Of a stretch of 64,000 nucleotides of DNA, positions 41,211 to 50,900 are shown piece after piece (within the stretch, counting starts at the first letter, position 1; each line of letters begins with the position of its first letter). The position numbers and the translations under genes were made by a program. A model generated the notes under the pieces. That model was not told where the DNA came from, did not search any database, and worked only from the letters and a program-made list of their open reading frames with translations. The stretch is from JAUIGE01 sp045106685 (lineage in GTDB: Bacteria > Bacteroidota > Bacteroidia > J057), in contig JBGCFB010000115.1 of NCBI GenBank assembly GCA_045106685.1, positions 1-64,000 of the forward strand, in the 5' to 3' direction.

Positions 41211-42611
41211 TTACTCATTACATAAAGTAAGCTTCATTTTCTCAGCTTCCTTCAGGTCATCTCCAAAGAGACCAAAGTTGAGAGCCTTATCAATAAGCTC
41301 ACAAGCTTCATCCTTCTTGCCTTGGCTATTCATAATCTTCGCCTTGAAGAAGTAAGGTTGCGGAGCTAGCACATTGATGTTTTTTGCTTCTGCGATTAAC
41401 TCCAGCGCCTTGTCTGTATTTCCTCTTCCAAATTCAGCCATCGCCATTTGGTCCAGGGCTGCAATCTGGAGATAAATGTCATCAACACTTTCCAGCATCT
41501 CTTTGAAGTCTTCTACAGCTTTATCATAGTCCTTATACTTCATTCTGTAATAGCCGCGGTTGTATAGCAGCGCAGTACGCTGATTCTGGATATCGCACGT
41601 TAGCATACCATCGATGCAGCTTACTACGCACTGGTAGTCTTCTGACTTCAAACAGAGGTCATACTTCATGCTAAGAATCGTACACGTATTAGCCGAGTCA
41701 GAACCCATAAGGGCTTTGTCATAGTCGCGACGAGCTGCTTCGTATAGCTCTTGCTGGGCGAATGCGGAGCCACGCTCCGCGTAGGCGGTAGAAAAGGTCG
41801 CTCTGAAAGTTGAGTCTTCGCTCTTGGCATCTTCTGCGATCCCGATAGCCTTATCGAGTGCGGCTTGCGCATCTGACCATTTTTCTTGTCCGAGTAGCAT
41901 CTTACCCTTTCCTAAATATGCATAATACAGATAAGGGTAATCCAGGTTTTTCTTCTTTTTGTTTTTGCCTGGATTCATCGAAATACTTTTGTCAAAATCG
42001 GCAGTAGCCTTATCGTATTCTGCAAGGCTAACATACTGGAGGGCACGATTGGTATAGTCCTGATAGTTCTTCTTGTCGGCATCAATCGCAGCCGTTAAGC
42101 GTTCTATTTCTTCATTGACAAGCTTCTTTGCTTGCTCTTCTGGGCCAAGAAGTTTGAAGGCAAATGGAATATTAACCCAATAGTGAACAGCCTTTTCGTT
42201 AATCAAGGCTGGAGAGAACTTGAGTGCATTGAGATGTTTAGATACAGCATCTGATAGTACTTTCGAGTCTGCTTTTACAAAGCGATGATTAACATAACCT
42301 CCCTCTTTGTTTACAAGAATCCTGGCGACAACCTGCCCTTCCGAACCTGCATCAATCGCTTCCTGGGGATACCCGATTAGCGTGCGCACTTCAGGCATAT
42401 TGAGCGGTTCAGGCTCTTTGCTAGCAAAAACAAACTCATCAATACTAGGATATTCACCAGTAGTATCGAAAGGCTTTTCACTCTCGTTGATGTTTGATTT
42501 TGGGATATCTATAAAGCCATCCGACATGTCTAGTGTGGATGTATCAACCTGGGCAACAGCACATTGGGATACAAGCAAAAGACCGAACAGGCAAAAGCAA
42601 AGTTTACGCAT
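41211..42611 (-). CDS. Secreted/periplasmic protein with TonB-type C-terminal domain followed by TPR repeats
   Basis: The 466-residue protein has a leader ending QCAVAQ. Residues about 68-155 fit the TonB C-terminal domain: GYPQEAIDAGSEGQVVARILVNKEGGYVNHRF and KHLNALKFSPALINEKAVHYWVNIPFAF. The rest is about eight TPR-like repeats, for example NRALQYVSLAEYDKATADFDKSISMNPG and YNRGYYRMKYKDYDKAVEDF. TPRs usually hold protein partners. It is probably a periplasmic scaffold; no partner is evident nearby. A -7 box TATCTTTG lies 30 bases upstream. Confidence 0.85.
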   Translation of the reverse strand: MRKLCFCLFGLLLVSQCAVAQVDTSTLDMSDGFIDIPKSNINESEKPFDTTGEYPSIDEFVFASKEPEPLNMPEVRTLIGYPQEAIDAGSEGQVVARILVNKEGGYVNHRFVKADSKVLSDAVSKHLNALKFSPALINEKAVHYWVNIPFAFKLLGPEEQAKKLVNEEIERLTAAIDADKKNYQDYTNRALQYVSLAEYDKATADFDKSISMNPGKNKKKKNLDYPYLYYAYLGKGKMLLGQEKWSDAQAALDKAIGIAEDAKSEDSTFRATFSTAYAERGSAFAQQELYEAARRDYDKALMGSDSANTCTILSMKYDLCLKSEDYQCVVSCIDGMLTCDIQNQRTALLYNRGYYRMKYKDYDKAVEDFKEMLESVDDIYLQIAALDQMAMAEFGRGNTDKALELIAEAKNINVLAPQPYFFKAKIMNSQGKKDEACELIDKALNFGLFGDDLKEAEKMKLTLCNE

Positions 42612-42640
42612 TGATATTATTTTTTAGTAAAAAAGTAGGG

Positions 42641-42648
42641 CAAAGATA
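42641..42648 (-). promoter_or_regulatory. -7 promoter box TATCTTTG for the TPR protein gene
   Basis: Exact TAnnTTTG match on the minus strand, 30 bases before the ATG at 42611. Confidence 0.55.
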
Positions 42649-42696
42649 CAGTTCTGGCCCAAGGTTTGCCATTGTAGATGCAGAACGCACTACAAA

Positions 42697-42885
42697 ATGA
42701 TAAATCGCATGAATAAGATCGCCTATTTCCTCCTTACATTTCTTGCTCTTGGAGTATTCGCTATCATCTCTTTCCTGATTACCATATTTGCATGGGTAGG
42801 CCCTCGTGTAAAGCCTGTGGCTTCAGCCACCCAAAGTCGCCGCCCACTATTTGACGATGATCCTGTCGTTTTACAATTGGGCTAG
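42697..42885 (+). CDS. Small single-helix membrane protein, uncertain
   Basis: A 62-residue frame (or 58 residues from the ATG at 42709) has one strong membrane helix (KIAYFLLTFLALGVFAIISF) and a short basic/polar tail ending DPVVLQLG. It is divergent from the TPR gene and its stop overlaps the end of paralog 5 by 4 bases. Hydrophobicity and position make it plausible, but no family is recognised. Confidence 0.45.
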   Translation: MINRMNKIAYFLLTFLALGVFAIISFLITIFAWVGPRVKPVASATQSRRPLFDDDPVVLQLG

Positions 42886-44324
42886 GAAGCACCTTTTTCC
42901 AATTCGGATAACTTCTCTATCACCCATTCCTTTTCAAGAAGATAGGGCTCCTTATTAACCAGCTCACTAATCGAGGCGGCTACGTTTTGATCATACTGAG
43001 TCAGGCCTGCAAGTTTTCCCATTCTAGATAGAACCTTGACAAGTTGAATATTGGCCTTCTGGGTCTTTTCTGACCCAGCATCAAGACGGTATATGTAAGC
43101 TTTGTAGCTGTGTATTGCCGCGAAAAAGGAATCATAGTCCTTCAGCTCAAAAAAACACTTTAACTGTAAGCGCTTAAGCCCAAGCGCCAGATGGTTATTG
43201 AGGTATGCAATTTTTTGTGTCTCTTGAAGGCATTTGCTATAATACTCATTTCTAAATTGTAGTCGTGCGCGATTATATAACAGAATATCGTTTCTGATTT
43301 CGTCAATTAGATAGCTGCCGTATTTGTCAATAAAGTCCTTGGCCCATTGCTCCTTATCAAGCGCCAAAGAGACTGTTACAATATTATTAAAGGCTAAGTA
43401 GCTTATAATTTTATCAGCAATAATCCAGTCTTCCTGAATCTCTATTTGATACATTTCAAATCGCTCTTCAAGATATCGCTTCCGGTCATTTCCAGTCTGT
43501 AGCCGCATCGCTCTAATGAGCAAAACAGAAAAACTTCGTGCCGAGATTGCAGGAATTACACGAAGATTTTTGAGGAGCCCCTCTTTTAAATTTTGATAAG
43601 CTCCGGAGGATCGAGGATCACAAGTTAGCATGTAAGCGAAGTACCATAGTTGGATTAGAGGAGATGCTTCATCCAAGTGTTCACTGACCCATTGCAAGGT
43701 GGGCTTTAAAAGAGGAAGCTTTGGTTCGCTTTCCTGAATACCCTGTATGCTTCTTAGGCCTGTTGCATTTTGTAAAATTTCGATGAAGTAATATGAGTCT
43801 AAACTATTGATTACTTGACCAAAAACATCTGGTATAACGCGTTTATTAGCTTGATGCATTAAGAAATTATGTTCTCTCTTTTTTCCAAGGTATTGAAAAA
43901 AATAGTGTGCGCTTTCTTTTGGAACCAAGGTTTCAATCGTCTTGCTATTTGTTTTTTGGCTTTTCTTAAAGGCGGCTTCGTTTTGAGTGGTGTAATAATA
44001 TTCTGCAAGAAGAGAACCCGCTAGAAATGGCTGCTTATCGAGCGATTCTACAATGATAAATTTTTCTAAAACAGTAGACAGTTTTGATAAATAGCGAGTC
44101 AATTCATGCTTATTGAAAGCAATTTTTGGAAACATTACCTGAAATGCTGCTTCCTCAGAAAATCGATTGCTACTAAACTTAGGGTAGTACTTGATCAGGT
44201 ATTCACCCAACAGGGTTACTTTTTCAGAAGGATTGTGATAAGGCGAATGGAGAAAAAGTGAGAATTGTTTGATCGTTCGTTTGTCAAACTTCTGTAGAAT
44301 TGGGATGATTTTGTGAGACCTCAT
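42882..44324 (-). CDS. Unknown-function paralog 5 (about 480-residue family)
   Basis: The 480-residue, most diverged member begins MRSHKIIPILQKF. It keeps LHSPYHNPSEKVTLLGEYLI, KHELTRYLSKLSTVLEKF, YYFIEILQNATGL, NNIVTVSLALDKEQWAKDFIDK, YNRARLQFRNEYYSKCLQ, KRLQLKCFFELKDYDSF and EWVIEKLSELE. It is transcribed alone; TATTTTTG, a -7 match, lies at 44348-44355 on the minus strand. It is divergent from secreted gene C across about 114 bases. Function is unknown. Confidence 0.85.
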   Translation of the reverse strand: MRSHKIIPILQKFDKRTIKQFSLFLHSPYHNPSEKVTLLGEYLIKYYPKFSSNRFSEEAAFQVMFPKIAFNKHELTRYLSKLSTVLEKFIIVESLDKQPFLAGSLLAEYYYTTQNEAAFKKSQKTNSKTIETLVPKESAHYFFQYLGKKREHNFLMHQANKRVIPDVFGQVINSLDSYYFIEILQNATGLRSIQGIQESEPKLPLLKPTLQWVSEHLDEASPLIQLWYFAYMLTCDPRSSGAYQNLKEGLLKNLRVIPAISARSFSVLLIRAMRLQTGNDRKRYLEERFEMYQIEIQEDWIIADKIISYLAFNNIVTVSLALDKEQWAKDFIDKYGSYLIDEIRNDILLYNRARLQFRNEYYSKCLQETQKIAYLNNHLALGLKRLQLKCFFELKDYDSFFAAIHSYKAYIYRLDAGSEKTQKANIQLVKVLSRMGKLAGLTQYDQNVAASISELVNKEPYLLEKEWVIEKLSELEKGAS

Positions 44325-44347
44325 TAAGCGTTTTCAGTGTATTTTTT

Positions 44348-44355
44348 CAAAAATA
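44348..44355 (-). promoter_or_regulatory. -7 promoter box TATTTTTG for paralog 5
   Basis: Matches TAnnTTTG on the minus strand, 24 bases before the ATG at 44324. The -33 position holds TGC rather than TTG. Confidence 0.45.
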
Positions 44356-44438
44356 TGTGTTAGAAAGGTCTTCTGCATAAATTTATTTTTATCATTCCAA
44401 CGCGTTACTTGATCAATTCACCCTCAAAGTTTAATGAC

Positions 44439-45380
44439 ATGATGACAAAAATTAAAAATGTATGTGCTGTATTACTTATGATGACCTTGAGTTTGTGCGC
44501 ACTCGCACAGACTCCTACTCCAGCAATTGGTCTAAAGGCTACCTTTTATAATACGTCCGTAGTTGAGCTGGAATGGGTAACCCCACCCAATGTCCAAAAG
44601 TGTGTAATTAAGTATGAGACTCAGTATGACTCGACGATTACTGTAATTCCTAATTTTGCTTTAGACTCAGGACAGTTAGTTCGAGCGAGTCCTATTGGAA
44701 CCTGGGAGAAGTTTACTATTATTTTCGAAGACGCATTTGGTAATACCTACTCTGATGAGGAGACCCTAACCACGCATTATGGTGGACTTGTGATAATAGA
44801 AGACGAGGTATTCTACCTGAAAGTCGCCAATGAGTGCGTAGCCAATGAATATTCTCAATTTTACTTTGTGCCTTATTGTTTGGTAGGTAATGTCGATGTC
44901 ATATGCCAGCTTTCTACGCAGTATCATATTGAAAATGGCTACAATTCGGATCTGCCGCCGATCAATTTGGAAGGGCCAAATGCACTAGACGAGGAGATTT
45001 ATACCGAATTTATGATCGGGGCTATGGACGGCTTACTCAATAATCCAAACTCAGGCGTAGAGAATTGCTCTGTATTGGATGGTTCTGGTATCACGCGGGC
45101 TGAAGCGAAGCGTGTAAGCACAGCTCCTCAGGAATTAGACTATGTGTGCTATCCAAATCCGTTCGAGTCATCCATCAATATCCGCAGTGAAGGGCAACAG
45201 GCCCAGGATAAAGAAGAGGCTATTCGCATTTTGGATATGACAGGAAGAGTCGTCCACACTGGTGTGATAAGTGGAACTGATTCAAAATCAATTTCTACTG
45301 AGGCCTGGAGCCCTGGTATCTATGTCGTTATGATCGGCGAAGGTACTCGTCAACAGACGATGAAAGTCGTGAAGCGCTAG
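44439..45380 (+). CDS. Secreted T9SS protein of the four-Cys family, member C
   Basis: The 313-residue protein starts at the ATG pair 44439/44442, giving a leader MMTKIKNVCAVLLMMTLSLCALAQ; a TTG at 44409 was rejected. An Fn3-like region (SVVELEWVTPPNVQKCVIKYE, FTIIFEDAFGNTYSDEE) is followed by HYGGLVII, then Cys133, Cys147 and Cys156 in PYCLVGNVDVICQLSTQYH, and a later Cys in VENCSVLDG. The tail is a type A sorting domain (CYPNPFESSINI, GIYVVMI, KVVKR). It is divergent from paralog 5. Confidence 0.83.
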   Translation: MMTKIKNVCAVLLMMTLSLCALAQTPTPAIGLKATFYNTSVVELEWVTPPNVQKCVIKYETQYDSTITVIPNFALDSGQLVRASPIGTWEKFTIIFEDAFGNTYSDEETLTTHYGGLVIIEDEVFYLKVANECVANEYSQFYFVPYCLVGNVDVICQLSTQYHIENGYNSDLPPINLEGPNALDEEIYTEFMIGAMDGLLNNPNSGVENCSVLDGSGITRAEAKRVSTAPQELDYVCYPNPFESSINIRSEGQQAQDKEEAIRILDMTGRVVHTGVISGTDSKSISTEAWSPGIYVVMIGEGTRQQTMKVVKR

Positions 45381-45405
45381 TAATCCAGCGAGTTATATCG
45401 CCCTC

Positions 45406-45441
45406 AAGCCCCAAAGTATGGACGTACTTTGGGGCTTTTTT
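45406..45441 (+). terminator. Terminator of secreted gene C
   Basis: AAGCCCCAAAGTA pairs over 13 bases with TACTTTGGGGCTT around a 6-base loop, followed by TTTT. Confidence 0.92.
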
Positions 45442-45534
45442 GTGTTTTCTATTAAGGCCGTATGTCTGTTGTTTTATAATGACAGGATCAGCGGCCGCAT
45501 TCCTGATTTTTTCACTATTAATAAAAAATCACAG

Positions 45535-46551
45535 ATGTTTAGAACAATCATGTATTCAATTAGCCTGGCGTGTTTGATGTTGAGCTTTAGTTTCGCCCAA
45601 AACACGCTTAACGTTGACTTTCAGACAAGTCAGCTTGGGGCAAACGTTTCATTTTCGAGTGGCCAGACCTTGCAGGTTCCAGTGAATGTTACTGGAGGCA
45701 TTTCTGTAACACTCTGCAATATGGAAGTCACATTCCATATGGTAAACGGAGGAGGTGCTACTGTGTATAGCTATACCGCTCCAGTGCAATCTATTGTAAA
45801 CGGCTTCGGGGGAGGAGTTGGTAATATAACGGTACCTTTTGTCGGTCCTGGAACTCCGGTGCCTGCGTCCGGTAACTATTGCATAAAGGTAGAAGCGGAG
45901 TATACCTCGGCATGGAACGCTAACAATAGGGTTGCTACGCAACTGAATGGCAATGAAATTGATAAGGACTTCTTTTCTTCAGGAACGACAATTACACACG
46001 AGATTGCTTCAGCGTTTTGCGTTGATTTCTGCGGACTCGATGTGTCGATTCGGATAGGCACTCGCCGTGGCGACCATGTATTCGTTGCAGCCGATGTGTC
46101 TGGAGGATCAGGGAATTACCTTTACACTTGGACAAGGGGAGATTCCACCGTTAATAATAGCCATGATTTTATATGGGTTCCTTGTGGGTGTTATACACTG
46201 ACCTTGACGGTGACTGACAACATAACTGGCTGTTCCATAACAAAGAGTATCGAGTTTTGCCCATGTCCTCCTGTGTTTGGATTTAGTCGTGAAGGAGTTG
46301 CTGAAGAAAGCGACCGCATTTCGATTTATCCAAATCCTGCGGATGATGTTGTCTGGATTGGTAATGTTGAAGGCCTAAATGAACCTGCTGTTCAGGTAGT
46401 TGATCTTAGTGGCAAAGTTACACTCCGAAAGTGGCTCGTGAATGAGGTTGATAACCGCCTTGATCTAAGCCAGATTCAACCGGGTATTTACATTATTAAG
46501 ATACAAAGTGGTGTAAACCTGATCCGTCAGGAGAAGCTTATTGTGAGGTAA
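45535..46551 (+). CDS. Secreted T9SS protein, SprB-like repeat type, first of a pair
   Basis: The 338-residue protein has a leader MFRTIMYSISLACLMLSFSFAQ; an ATG 117 bases upstream lies in the terminator region and is rejected. It has an N-terminal beta-sandwich (about 25-160), a Cys pair in AFCVDFCGLDVSI, a SprB-like/PKD-like module (DVSGGSGNYLYTWTRGD, CGCYTLTLTVTDNITGCS) and a type A sorting domain (IYPNPADDVVWI, GIYIIKI, KLIVR). It is closely related in order and motifs to the next gene, so the two are paralogs. Confidence 0.83.
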   Translation: MFRTIMYSISLACLMLSFSFAQNTLNVDFQTSQLGANVSFSSGQTLQVPVNVTGGISVTLCNMEVTFHMVNGGGATVYSYTAPVQSIVNGFGGGVGNITVPFVGPGTPVPASGNYCIKVEAEYTSAWNANNRVATQLNGNEIDKDFFSSGTTITHEIASAFCVDFCGLDVSIRIGTRRGDHVFVAADVSGGSGNYLYTWTRGDSTVNNSHDFIWVPCGCYTLTLTVTDNITGCSITKSIEFCPCPPVFGFSREGVAEESDRISIYPNPADDVVWIGNVEGLNEPAVQVVDLSGKVTLRKWLVNEVDNRLDLSQIQPGIYIIKIQSGVNLIRQEKLIVR

Positions 46552-46568
46552 AATTTTGATGTAAATAA

Positions 46569-46616
46569 ATATAGCCGAGTTTACTGAAATAAAATTTTAG
46601 TGGCTCGGCTATTTTG
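46569..46616 (+). terminator. Terminator after first gene of the pair
   Basis: ATAGCCGAG (46571-46579) pairs with CTCGGCTAT (46604-46612); inside, ACTGAAAT and ATTTTAGT extend the stem. TTTT follows weakly (TTTGG). Confidence 0.75.
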
Positions 46617-46681
46617 GTCTCATGTAATTTGTTAATGTGTTCATTATCAGTATTTTAACATATCGTTATGGATTGTGGGTC

Positions 46682-46710
46682 AATGTATTTTGAGACCAAA
46701 TTGTAAGTGG
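46682..46710. promoter_or_regulatory. 29-base recurring element, copy 3
   Basis: Begins AATGTATTTTGAG and ends TGTAAGTGG, 108 bases before the next secreted gene. Unlike copy 2 there is no minus-strand gene start here, so if the element is functional at this site it serves the plus strand. Confidence 0.55.
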
Positions 46711-46817
46711 AGAATACATATAATAGATGGAAATTTGATTTAAATCGAATACGAATTATGTGAGCTAACATTACGCTTCTAGTATTATTTATTTCAAATT
46801 AAAATTCATTTAGTATT

Positions 46818-47891
46818 ATGAAAATTTTTTCAATTTCAAGTATCAGAATGCTCCTGACAGGACTTCTGATTACTGCGATGTCTGTGCTAGGTTCAAACCT
46901 TGATGCTCAGACTTTGACCACAGACTTTACACCACAGGCAAGTTACACTGCTCAGGCAGGAGATGTCCTGAGCATTCCAGCAAATGTGTCTGGTAATTCC
47001 AGGTGGGTTCCTCTCGATGCAGATGTTACCTATACTCTCAAAGACGGAAGCGGAAACACTGTTTATGTTTACACCACACCTAATCAAGCAATTTCTACAT
47101 TATTTATTGGAAATATTTTTTTAGGAATAGGCTCAACCACTTTCGGCCTTCAACTTCCAAGTGGAACGACTATTCCTGATGGGAACTATTGTGTAACCAT
47201 TCAGGCAAATTATGGCAGCCTTCCAAATGGCGACAATACAGCAGTAACCGAGCTGAATGGCTCACAGGTAGGAAGTACCAATATGGGAAATGGTTCTGCC
47301 ACGCATACGATGGTGGACGCATTTTGTATCGATTATACCAGCGATGATTGTACCTTGTCTGCAAGCATAACGCAGCATGTCAATAAGTTCAACCGCCTTC
47401 GCGCAGCGATTGTAGCATCAGGAGGATCAGGTAACTATTCCTACTCGTGGACAGTCACGAATACCAGTGGTTCTTCTTACACCACAGCGAATAACTACAT
47501 CAATATTAATTGTGGTTGCCGGACAGTGACGATCGTTATTACTGATAATGTGACTGGGTGCGAAGTTACCATTAGCCAGCAACTATGTGCTCCTGTAGCT
47601 TGTGCCTATCAGACTCCCAAAGGCTGGCGTATTGTGAGCGGAAATGATAATAATGCACTTTCTGTTTCCCCAAATCCAGCACAGGATGTACTTATCATAA
47701 AGGTTAATCCAGCACTGGAGCAGCCTGTAGCAACTGTCGTTGACATCACCGGAAAGCAAGTTAAACTTGCACGATTAGGTGACACAAGCGAAGACCGCAT
47801 GGATGTTTCAGACCTTGCGCCTGGCATGTATGTGGTAAAACTTATGGATGGCGATAAGCTGATCAATCAGCGTAAAGTAATCATCCAGTAA
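46818..47891 (+). CDS. Secreted T9SS protein, SprB-like repeat type, second of a pair
   Basis: The 357-residue paralog of the preceding gene has a leader ending SNLDAQ. It has the same order: beta-sandwich with GNYCVTIQANY, Cys in AFCIDYTSDDC, SprB-like module ASGGSGNYSYSWTVTN, CGCRTVTIVITDNVTGCE, then a type A sorting domain (VSPNPAQDVLII, GMYVVKLM, KVIIQ). SprB-like modules are surface repeats of gliding-type adhesins. Binding partner is unknown. Confidence 0.84.
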   Translation: MKIFSISSIRMLLTGLLITAMSVLGSNLDAQTLTTDFTPQASYTAQAGDVLSIPANVSGNSRWVPLDADVTYTLKDGSGNTVYVYTTPNQAISTLFIGNIFLGIGSTTFGLQLPSGTTIPDGNYCVTIQANYGSLPNGDNTAVTELNGSQVGSTNMGNGSATHTMVDAFCIDYTSDDCTLSASITQHVNKFNRLRAAIVASGGSGNYSYSWTVTNTSGSSYTTANNYININCGCRTVTIVITDNVTGCEVTISQQLCAPVACAYQTPKGWRIVSGNDNNALSVSPNPAQDVLIIKVNPALEQPVATVVDITGKQVKLARLGDTSEDRMDVSDLAPGMYVVKLMDGDKLINQRKVIIQ

Positions 47892-47916
47892 ATCAGGCGA
47901 TTTGTTGGCTCACAAA

Positions 47917-47952
47917 AAGCTCTCCCGCTCTCAAAGCCGGGAGGGCTTTTTT
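47917..47952 (+). terminator. Terminator between convergent genes
   Basis: AAGCTCTCCCG pairs with CGGGAGGGCTT (one G-U), followed by TTTTTT. Its T-run touches the stop of the convergent lectin-adhesin gene. Confidence 0.9.
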
Positions 47953-50900
47953 ATCGTAATAGTGTAATCGTTCCAGTCCGTACGATCTTTACACCTTCAA
48001 AAGTTTGTGCCTCTACCTGAATAACATATACACCTTCAGCGACAGAGCGACCTTGTCCATCGCGGCCATCCCACTGGAATCCAGGATCATTACTTTGGTA
48101 AATCAGGCGCCCCCAGCGATTATAGATACGCGCTTCCATCCTGCTGAACCCACCATTTGGTATAAAATAGGTGTCGTTTCTTCCGTCTTCATTTGGGCTA
48201 AAAGCAGTAGGTAAGTATAATTCTTCGCCCCATACAGATATAAAACCTTGCTCAAGTGTATCCGGACACCCGATCTCGTTGTCCGCGATGAGCCTTGCCG
48301 TAAACTGCCCTTCACGCCTATAAACATGCGTAAAGGAGATGGCATCACTCATACTCGTGCTATCATCACCGAACTGCCACACATACTGACTAGCAAATTG
48401 ACTTTCATTAATAAAAGGTACTTCAAGCTGAACAAAGCCTTCCGTGATTTCAGCCGAAAACGCTGCCCTTGGCAGATTTTGCTCCACATACAAATTGATG
48501 AAAATGGTATCAGCAGGGCAGTCGTTTCTGCCATAAGGAATAACCCAATACAACGTGCTTTCACGCGGATTGACCGTTATTTGTTTTTCCTCAGAGCCTG
48601 TACTCCATATATATCGGTTTGCATTTCCTCGTACCCTTAATTCGATACTTTGGTACAAACAAATAGAATCATCAGGAGAAGCAATCGCATCAGGAAGTTG
48701 GGAAACAATTACCCGCATGGTGTCATCATTTTCACAACCATTCGCATCACTTCCTGTAAGACGAAAGACGGTGTTTGAGTCTGGCAAAGCAACAGGACTT
48801 GCTGTAAGCGAATCATCTAGCCATATTCCAGGTGTCCAGGTATAACCTTGTGCTCCACTACCTTGCAGAAAGGCAGGCTCATTTCTACAAACAAATATAT
48901 CGGGCCCTGCTTCAACTTCTGGTAAAGGGTTCACAATGAGCCACAAGCTATCGCTTGCTGTACAGCCATTTTGCCCAACACCTTCCAACACATACAGACT
49001 CGTATCCGAAGGGCTGACTCGAATGCTCACAGCGGTTGGGTCAGTGATCGTAGGATCATCTGCAATCCAGACATAACTGACTCCTCCTGATGCAGTAAGA
49101 GTCGCTGTATCATTTTGGCATATTTCCACATCGCCCGCAATTGATATGGGAGGAGCTGGGCGTATTGTAATTGTGATATCATCCGTATCCACACAGCCCA
49201 AGCTGTCAGTGACCGTAAGTGAATAGGTTGTTGTAGTCTGAGGAAAGGCCATCGGATTCGCAATGCCAGGATTACTCAGCCCTACAGCAGGGGACCAGGA
49301 GTACGTGCTTCCACCGCTACCCTGAAGCATAATCGTATCGCCATAGCATATTGTGGAGTCTGTGCCAGCATTCGGTGCGATATGATAAACCCAAATGGAG
49401 TCTTTATTATTGCAGCCCCAAATAGCTTCTACCTCGCCAACGTAATAACTGCTAGCCACAGGGAATGCATTTGCCTCGCTGCGTGTAGATGAAAGAAAAG
49501 TCGTATCGCCGAAATCGCCGTCAAATCGCCATCCTGTTCGTCGAACGCCAAAACCTCCCTGGACCCAAATTGGAACTGTATCGCCTGGGCATACAAAGGT
49601 GTCATTGCTTACTTCGATCACTGGACGTAATCGAACTTCCAGCTTGATCGAGTCATAATTTACACAGCCATTGGCATCGGTGACCGTCACATAATATGAT
49701 GTCGAGTCGATGATGTTGGGGCCGTTGTTAATTGGAAAAGCGGTTGGATTAGAAAGCGTCGTATCATCAATCGTGGAGGAGGGCGTCCAGGCATAATTCA
49801 CCCCTCCAGTTGCAGTAAGAACCGTAGGTCCGCCTGAGCAAACATAAGGGTCGGGATTTGTCACACTGGTAATTGGAAGCGGATTGACAATCACGCGCAC
49901 GGTGTCTACATCCGTGCAGCCTGACACATCGGTTGCAGTGACGATATAGTCCTGGTCTGTGAGCGTAAATACCTGAGGGTCAGGAACATCGGTCCTCCCA
50001 ATTAGGCCAGGAGCTGGGTCCCATGCAAACGCAATTTGGCTGGTATTAGCTGCTAGTCGAGTAGTATCACCGATACAAACAGGGATGTCAGGACCTGCGT
50101 CTGCATTGAAGGCGCGTACGCTTATTGTATCAGTATTTCGGCAGCCGTTTTGATCCGTACCAATAACAATATAATCTGTGTCAGTAGCTGGGTCGGCGAG
50201 GGGAGAGGAAGTATTAGGATTTTGTAAAGAAGATGTTGGCGTCCAAATATAACTGATGCCGCCAGTAGCATTCAATTGAATAGGAACATTACCGCATTGC
50301 ACAGTATCATTTCCCGCGTCGATAATGGGAGGAGGGTTAACTACTACGGTAACAGAACCGGTATCTCGGCAGCCGTCAGAATTTGCTACAATAGCAGTAT
50401 ACGTTGTCGTTGTGGAGGGCTTAGCACTTGTTCTAGGGGAAATGGTGCTGCTCAAGGTTGCCCCAGGGCTCCATCGAATATTAGTGAGATCAATAGCGCT
50501 AGCCTCTAGCGTTATCGAGTCACCAAGGCATATTTCAGTTCCGTTTGGGACAATGCTGAGGACAGGAGCAATTAAGGGCTCAAATCGTACCGTATCAGTA
50601 TCCATGCAGCCGCTTGGATGCGTAGCAGTAAGGATGTATTCCATGGCACTACTACCTGTGACAAAAGGCTGTGAGGCAGAGGCTGAGGACAAGCCTACTG
50701 TTGGCGTCCAGCTATACGTTAGGGCTGTTTGGCGCGCTAATATCTGTACCGGATCACCTGGACATGCAAATACATCAGGCCCTGCATCGGCTTCAAATAT
50801 TTCTACCAAAACATCATCACTGGCCTCACAGCCAAACGAGTCTCTGACCGTGACCGTGTAGGTCGTGTTCTGACTTGGGTTGACGGTCGGATTCGATATG

